Source of the DNA: Paenibacillus tepidiphilus | GTDB taxonomy: Bacteria > Bacillota > Bacilli > Paenibacillales > Paenibacillaceae | Direction of reading: 5' to 3' | DNA: 64,000 bases | NCBI RefSeq assembly: GCF_008635795.1 | Contig: NZ_VWRQ01000002.1 | Location: forward strand, 1-64,000 | In this document: positions 61,237 to 64,000 of the stretch, in pieces | Position numbering within the stretch: position 1 is the stretch's first letter | How the letters are laid out: the number at the start of each line of letters is the position of its first letter | Notes under the pieces: model-generated | What the model saw: only the letters and a program-made list of their open reading frames with translations | Told to the model about the DNA's origin: nothing | Databases searched by the model: none | Position numbers and translations under genes: made by a program

Positions 61237-61920
61237 ATGAGGCTCACGGCCATTTGCACACTACTGCTGCTGCTCCTGCTGCCTACTGTCCTGCCTGTCG
61301 AACAGGCTTCTGCCTTATCTTGCGTCGAACCGCTTACTGATGAAAAAGCCTATGAACATTACGACGGGATCATCGTCGGCCATGTTGAGAAATCAGTTAC
61401 CGCTGACCAGTGGACCAATCAGGTTACCGTAACAGTGCTGCGCAGCTTCAAGAGCATTACGGAGCGGACGCTCGTACTGAATGAAGACAGCTCCTGGGGC
61501 GCGATTAACGGCCCAAGCGAAGTCGGCGAGGATTATTTATTCTTCCTGCGGCAAACGGACAGCGGGTGGGAGAATCCGCTGTGCTCACCTTCCAAGGAAG
61601 CGGACAATGCCGCCGGCAAGCTGGCATTCCTGGCAGACAAGGAGCTGGAGCTGCCGACGGGGGCAGCTCCAGGAGTTCCGTCGTCAGGTCCGTCTTCCGC
61701 TGCGCCGTCAACTCCGGCAGCTCCGTCGTCTGCTCAGTCAACTTCTTCTCCAGCAGTAACCGCTGCGCCGGACGCTTCGGCTGAACCTGCCCGCATGATG
61801 GCCGCTGACCCCGGGTCAGGCAGCAACAGCGGCAATCTGCAGATTGCCGCCGGTCTCGCAAGCATTGCGGTCCTCGCCGCACTGCTGCTCTTTCTGTGGC
61901 TGCGCCGGCGCAGGAAGTAA
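61237..61920 (+). CDS. NTR/TIMP-like domain membrane-anchored protein
   Basis: A 227-residue type I membrane protein. Signal peptide about 1-27 (ending EQASALS) exposes CVEPLTDEKAYEHYDGIIVGHVEKS, the start of a netrin/TIMP-like beta-barrel in which the N-terminal Cys matters; TVTVLRSFKSITERTLVLNED, GEDYLFFLRQT and NPLCSPSKEADNA complete it. A Ser/Pro/Ala-rich stalk (about 145-195) leads to a membrane helix (ASIAVLAALLLFLWL) and an RRRRK stop. GGAGGTG precedes the ATG. In animals the fold inhibits metalloproteases; in Bacillales the role is unknown. Confidence 0.75.
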   Translation: MRLTAICTLLLLLLLPTVLPVEQASALSCVEPLTDEKAYEHYDGIIVGHVEKSVTADQWTNQVTVTVLRSFKSITERTLVLNEDSSWGAINGPSEVGEDYLFFLRQTDSGWENPLCSPSKEADNAAGKLAFLADKELELPTGAAPGVPSSGPSSAAPSTPAAPSSAQSTSSPAVTAAPDASAEPARMMAADPGSGSNSGNLQIAAGLASIAVLAALLLFLWLRRRRK

Positions 61921-62370
61921 CTGCGGTTAAGTTACAGTATCCGCACAGCACCGCAAGCCCCGTCTTCTCCTCGTCAGCCTTGCCTTGTGCAGGGCTGTTT
62001 TTTTGGGGGGATTGTGCAGCTTTATAGCAAACTAACAGCATACCCATCACATCCAGCCAGTGCTTTCAGTACGTCCGGCTTGTCCAGCATGTCCGTGCAC
62101 ATCCAACGCGGCTTCTCTCCTCACTTTCCCTTCACTTCCGTACGCTATTCACAATCACATCAACGCTGGATTCAGCCCCGGCAAATTCCAGTCCGCTGGG
62201 CTCGCGATCCCTTGCTTCCAGGCACCCTGCTCTTGCAGAGCAGCCGCCTGCTCTAGAAGATTCCTTCACCGTTTTATTTTTCCCGGATATTGTTTCAAAT
62301 TTGGAGTGACGAAGGTAACTTTATAATCTATAGTAGAAAGTAAAATAAGCTAGCCTTGAGGAGTTAACCG
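61921..62370. other. intergenic region, nothing recognised
   Basis: About 450 bases with no convincing gene, hairpin or repeat. The end (62280-62340) is AT-rich and probably holds the histidine kinase promoter. Confidence 0.5.
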
Positions 62371-63759
62371 ATGAGCGGACAAGCCATACCCCTAAATTCT
62401 TTGACCAGCGTTAACGACGGAGGCCACATCATCTATTTGTTTGAGGATTCCGCCCGTTACATAGATAATGCGCTGTCCTATATTGCAACGGCCATCGAAC
62501 ATGGCCATCATATTCTGCTTATTGAGCAGCCCGGCACTTATCAGGACATCCTACATATGCTCGAGGAGATGATCTCTCCTGACCAGCTTCAATACCTGCA
62601 TTATGCCAATAATATAGACTACTACGGCTCCCGGGGAGATTTTGATTTCCGGCACATCTTGACGCATTTTGAAGAGATCACGGCGTCGTTCCGGCAGCAG
62701 AATGTGTCGATCCGCACCTGGGCCAATGTAATGACCTGGGGGGACCACGACGAGAGTAAAATCAGCGGCAACTTAATGACGTATGAACGGCATACCTGCG
62801 GTGCTGTCCGGGACTTTGGCATGGTCTCTGTATGCGCCTATAATTCCGATGCTATCTCTGCTACCCTGCAGACGAAGCTGATGAGAGAGCATGAATACGT
62901 GATGACAGATCAGGAATTTTTCAAGTCGCCGCTTTACAGATATCCCGTTCCGGAGGATGTGATCTTTCCCTCCTTATCCGTACAAAGACAATTACTCAAC
63001 GAGCAAAAGCAGCTGCTGATCGAGAAAGAAGCCATCGAGCTGGCGAACCAGGCCAAGAACGAATTTATCGCCATGATGAACCACGAGATCCGTACACCGC
63101 TGAACGGGGTGCTGGCCATGACGGAGCTGATAGCTGCAACCGGGCTTGACGCCGAGCAAGAAGATTATGTCTCCACGATTAAGAAAAGCGGGAGATCCTT
63201 GCTGCGGATCGTAAACGATATTCTGGACTACAGTAAGCTGGAATCCGGCTTCGGGCAGCTGCTCAAGGAGGCGTTCAGTGTCCGGGAAGCGATAGCAGAG
63301 ACGCTTGATCTTCTGATGCCCTCCATCCGCGGCAAAAATCTGCAAGTCTACACCTCCGTCGATCCGGAGGTTCCGGAGATTCTGATCGGGGATGACGGAC
63401 GGTTCCGTCAGGTGCTGCTGAATTTGCTGGGGAATGCGGTGAAATTCACGGAGGCGGGAAGTGTTTCCGCCCTGGTTAGGGTGCTCCATGCCGATTCCGC
63501 AGCAACACGGCTGCAAATCACGGTTAAGGATACCGGTATCGGCATTCCGCCGGAGAAGCGGAGCCAGCTGTTTCTGCCTTTTTACCGGGTCGATAACGGG
63601 ATCACCCGCAAGACGGAAGGTACAGGCCTGGGCCTGGCCATCTGCAAGCGGATCGTTACACTGATGAACGGGGATATCACCCTGGAAACGGGGAGTACGG
63701 CCGGGGGAGGGACAGTCATCCGATTCACAGCGGAATTCGAACCTTATCCGGGAGTTTAA
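62371..63759 (+). CDS. MEDS-domain sensor histidine kinase
   Basis: A 462-residue cytosolic kinase. Residues about 15-185 form a MEDS/DcmR-type sensory domain related to RecA/KaiC folds (GHIIYLFEDSARYIDNALSYIATAIEHGHHILLIE, SIRTWANVMTWGDHDES, SVCAYNSDAISA). Then come a coiled coil (about 210-235), HisKA with the acceptor in NHEIRTPLNG and HATPase (NLLGNAVKFTEAG, DTGIGIP, GTGLGLAICKRI). No membrane helix and no receiver domain. GAGGAG precedes the ATG. MEDS kinases often take part in sporulation or stress signalling, but the signal here is unknown. Confidence 0.9.
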   Translation: MSGQAIPLNSLTSVNDGGHIIYLFEDSARYIDNALSYIATAIEHGHHILLIEQPGTYQDILHMLEEMISPDQLQYLHYANNIDYYGSRGDFDFRHILTHFEEITASFRQQNVSIRTWANVMTWGDHDESKISGNLMTYERHTCGAVRDFGMVSVCAYNSDAISATLQTKLMREHEYVMTDQEFFKSPLYRYPVPEDVIFPSLSVQRQLLNEQKQLLIEKEAIELANQAKNEFIAMMNHEIRTPLNGVLAMTELIAATGLDAEQEDYVSTIKKSGRSLLRIVNDILDYSKLESGFGQLLKEAFSVREAIAETLDLLMPSIRGKNLQVYTSVDPEVPEILIGDDGRFRQVLLNLLGNAVKFTEAGSVSALVRVLHADSAATRLQITVKDTGIGIPPEKRSQLFLPFYRVDNGITRKTEGTGLGLAICKRIVTLMNGDITLETGSTAGGGTVIRFTAEFEPYPGV

Positions 63760-63787
63760 CCATTCCACGAATGAAAGGTGCAACTGC

Positions 63788-64000
63788 ATGATTTCTTTTC
63801 TCCTTACGCTCAAACGTTTACTTAAAGGGCTCTGGCATGCGCTGAAGCTGAAGCAGTTTCAGGCGCTGCTGGTGCTGGTGCTGATGACGCTTTTGTCCGG
63901 CACGATCTTTTATGTCAAAGAAGAAGGTCTCTCCGTCATTGACGCCATTTATGTCTGCGTGACCACGCTAAGCACGGTGGGCCATCCCACCTTCGTTCCC
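63788..64000 (+). CDS. ion channel family protein, N-terminal part (runs off the window)
   Basis: 71 residues are visible. A basic, amphipathic start (FLLTLKRLLKGLWHALKLKQ) leads into a membrane helix (ALLVLVLMTLLSGTIFYV), a short turn (KEEGLSVIDA) and a pore helix with filter-like IYVCVTTLSTVGHPTF. This is the two-helix potassium-channel module (Ion_trans_2). The usual TVGYG/D is TVGHPT, so ion selectivity is uncertain. AAAGGTG precedes the ATG; it begins 28 bases after the kinase stop and may be co-transcribed with it. The gene is cut by the window edge. Confidence 0.8.
   Translation, partial: MISFLLTLKRLLKGLWHALKLKQFQALLVLVLMTLLSGTIFYVKEEGLSVIDAIYVCVTTLSTVGHPTFVP

Noticed and set aside
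1..64000. tRNA, rRNA, riboswitch or T-box elements
   Set aside because: I looked for tRNA-like cloverleaf ends, T-box and common riboswitch cores in the larger gaps and saw none that I could defend. A covariance-model search would be needed to be certain.

Overview
The window looks like chromosomal DNA of a Paenibacillus-type Gram-positive spore former. Supporting signs are strong AGGAGG-type ribosome binding sites with frequent GTG and TTG starts, a BceRS-like two-component pair, a YesM/YesN pair next to an Lpl-type sugar ABC transporter, a YheC/D-type ATP-grasp protein typical of endospore formers, a fruRKA operon and a large plant-polysaccharide repertoire. No tRNA, rRNA or CRISPR array was recognised. 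This assignment is inference from gene content, not from a marker gene.

Layout. 0-5.3 kb: end of an IS3-family element, a BceRS-like pair without its transporter, a methyltransferase, an AIM24-family protein and a P-loop kinase-like protein. 5.9-10.2 kb: an atypical transcarbamylase homologue, a DUF3139 protein, YitT, a Crp-family regulator and an MFS transporter. 10.2-13.9 kb: fructose operon fruR-fruK-fruA. 14-23.4 kb: housekeeping and stress genes (AI-2E-family permease, ung, RNase H, TetR, manganese catalase, AlkC-like DNA glycosylase) and small lineage-type proteins. 23.5-32.1 kb: a pectin and galacturonate cluster: intracellular pectin methylesterase, LacI regulator, uxaB, uxaA, uxaC and an unusual acetylesterase/TIM-barrel fusion. 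33-39.1 kb: YetF, NAD synthetase, a frameshifted family 8 glycosyltransferase and a MarR/DHA2 efflux pair. 39.5-51.4 kb: an alpha-glucan oligosaccharide locus (GH31, two ABC permeases, GH13, a shortened LacI, a binding lipoprotein) divergent from a YesM/YesN two-component system. 51.4-64 kb: small genes, a secreted GH5 mannanase with CBM3, an AT-rich patch of gene remnants, an AXE1 esterase, an ATP-grasp spore protein, an NTR-like membrane protein, a MEDS-domain histidine kinase and the start of an ion channel.

How they fit together: uronates from pectin reach 2-keto-3-deoxygluconate through UxaC, UxaB and UxaA (the kinase and aldolase that follow are not here). Alpha-linked oligosaccharides are imported by the Lpl-type transporter and cut by cytosolic GH31 and GH13 enzymes, probably under YesM/YesN control. 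Mannan is cut outside the cell.

The most unusual signal is not a gene. Four intergenic sites carry arrays of 21-27 bp AT-rich motifs (5487-5674, 32363-32549, 51563-51693, 60919-61104). Three arrays share one geometry: four motifs spaced about 51, 62 and 51 bp, with the second pair reading as the inverted form of the first (clear in the third array, ambiguous in the first two because the motif is nearly palindromic). This holds although the motif sequence differs between arrays. The spacings are close to 5, 6 and 5 helical turns. The fourth array is a 52 bp tandem repeat with a related core. I do not recognise this element class; protein-binding arrays, structured transcripts or non-autonomous mobile repeats are all possible.
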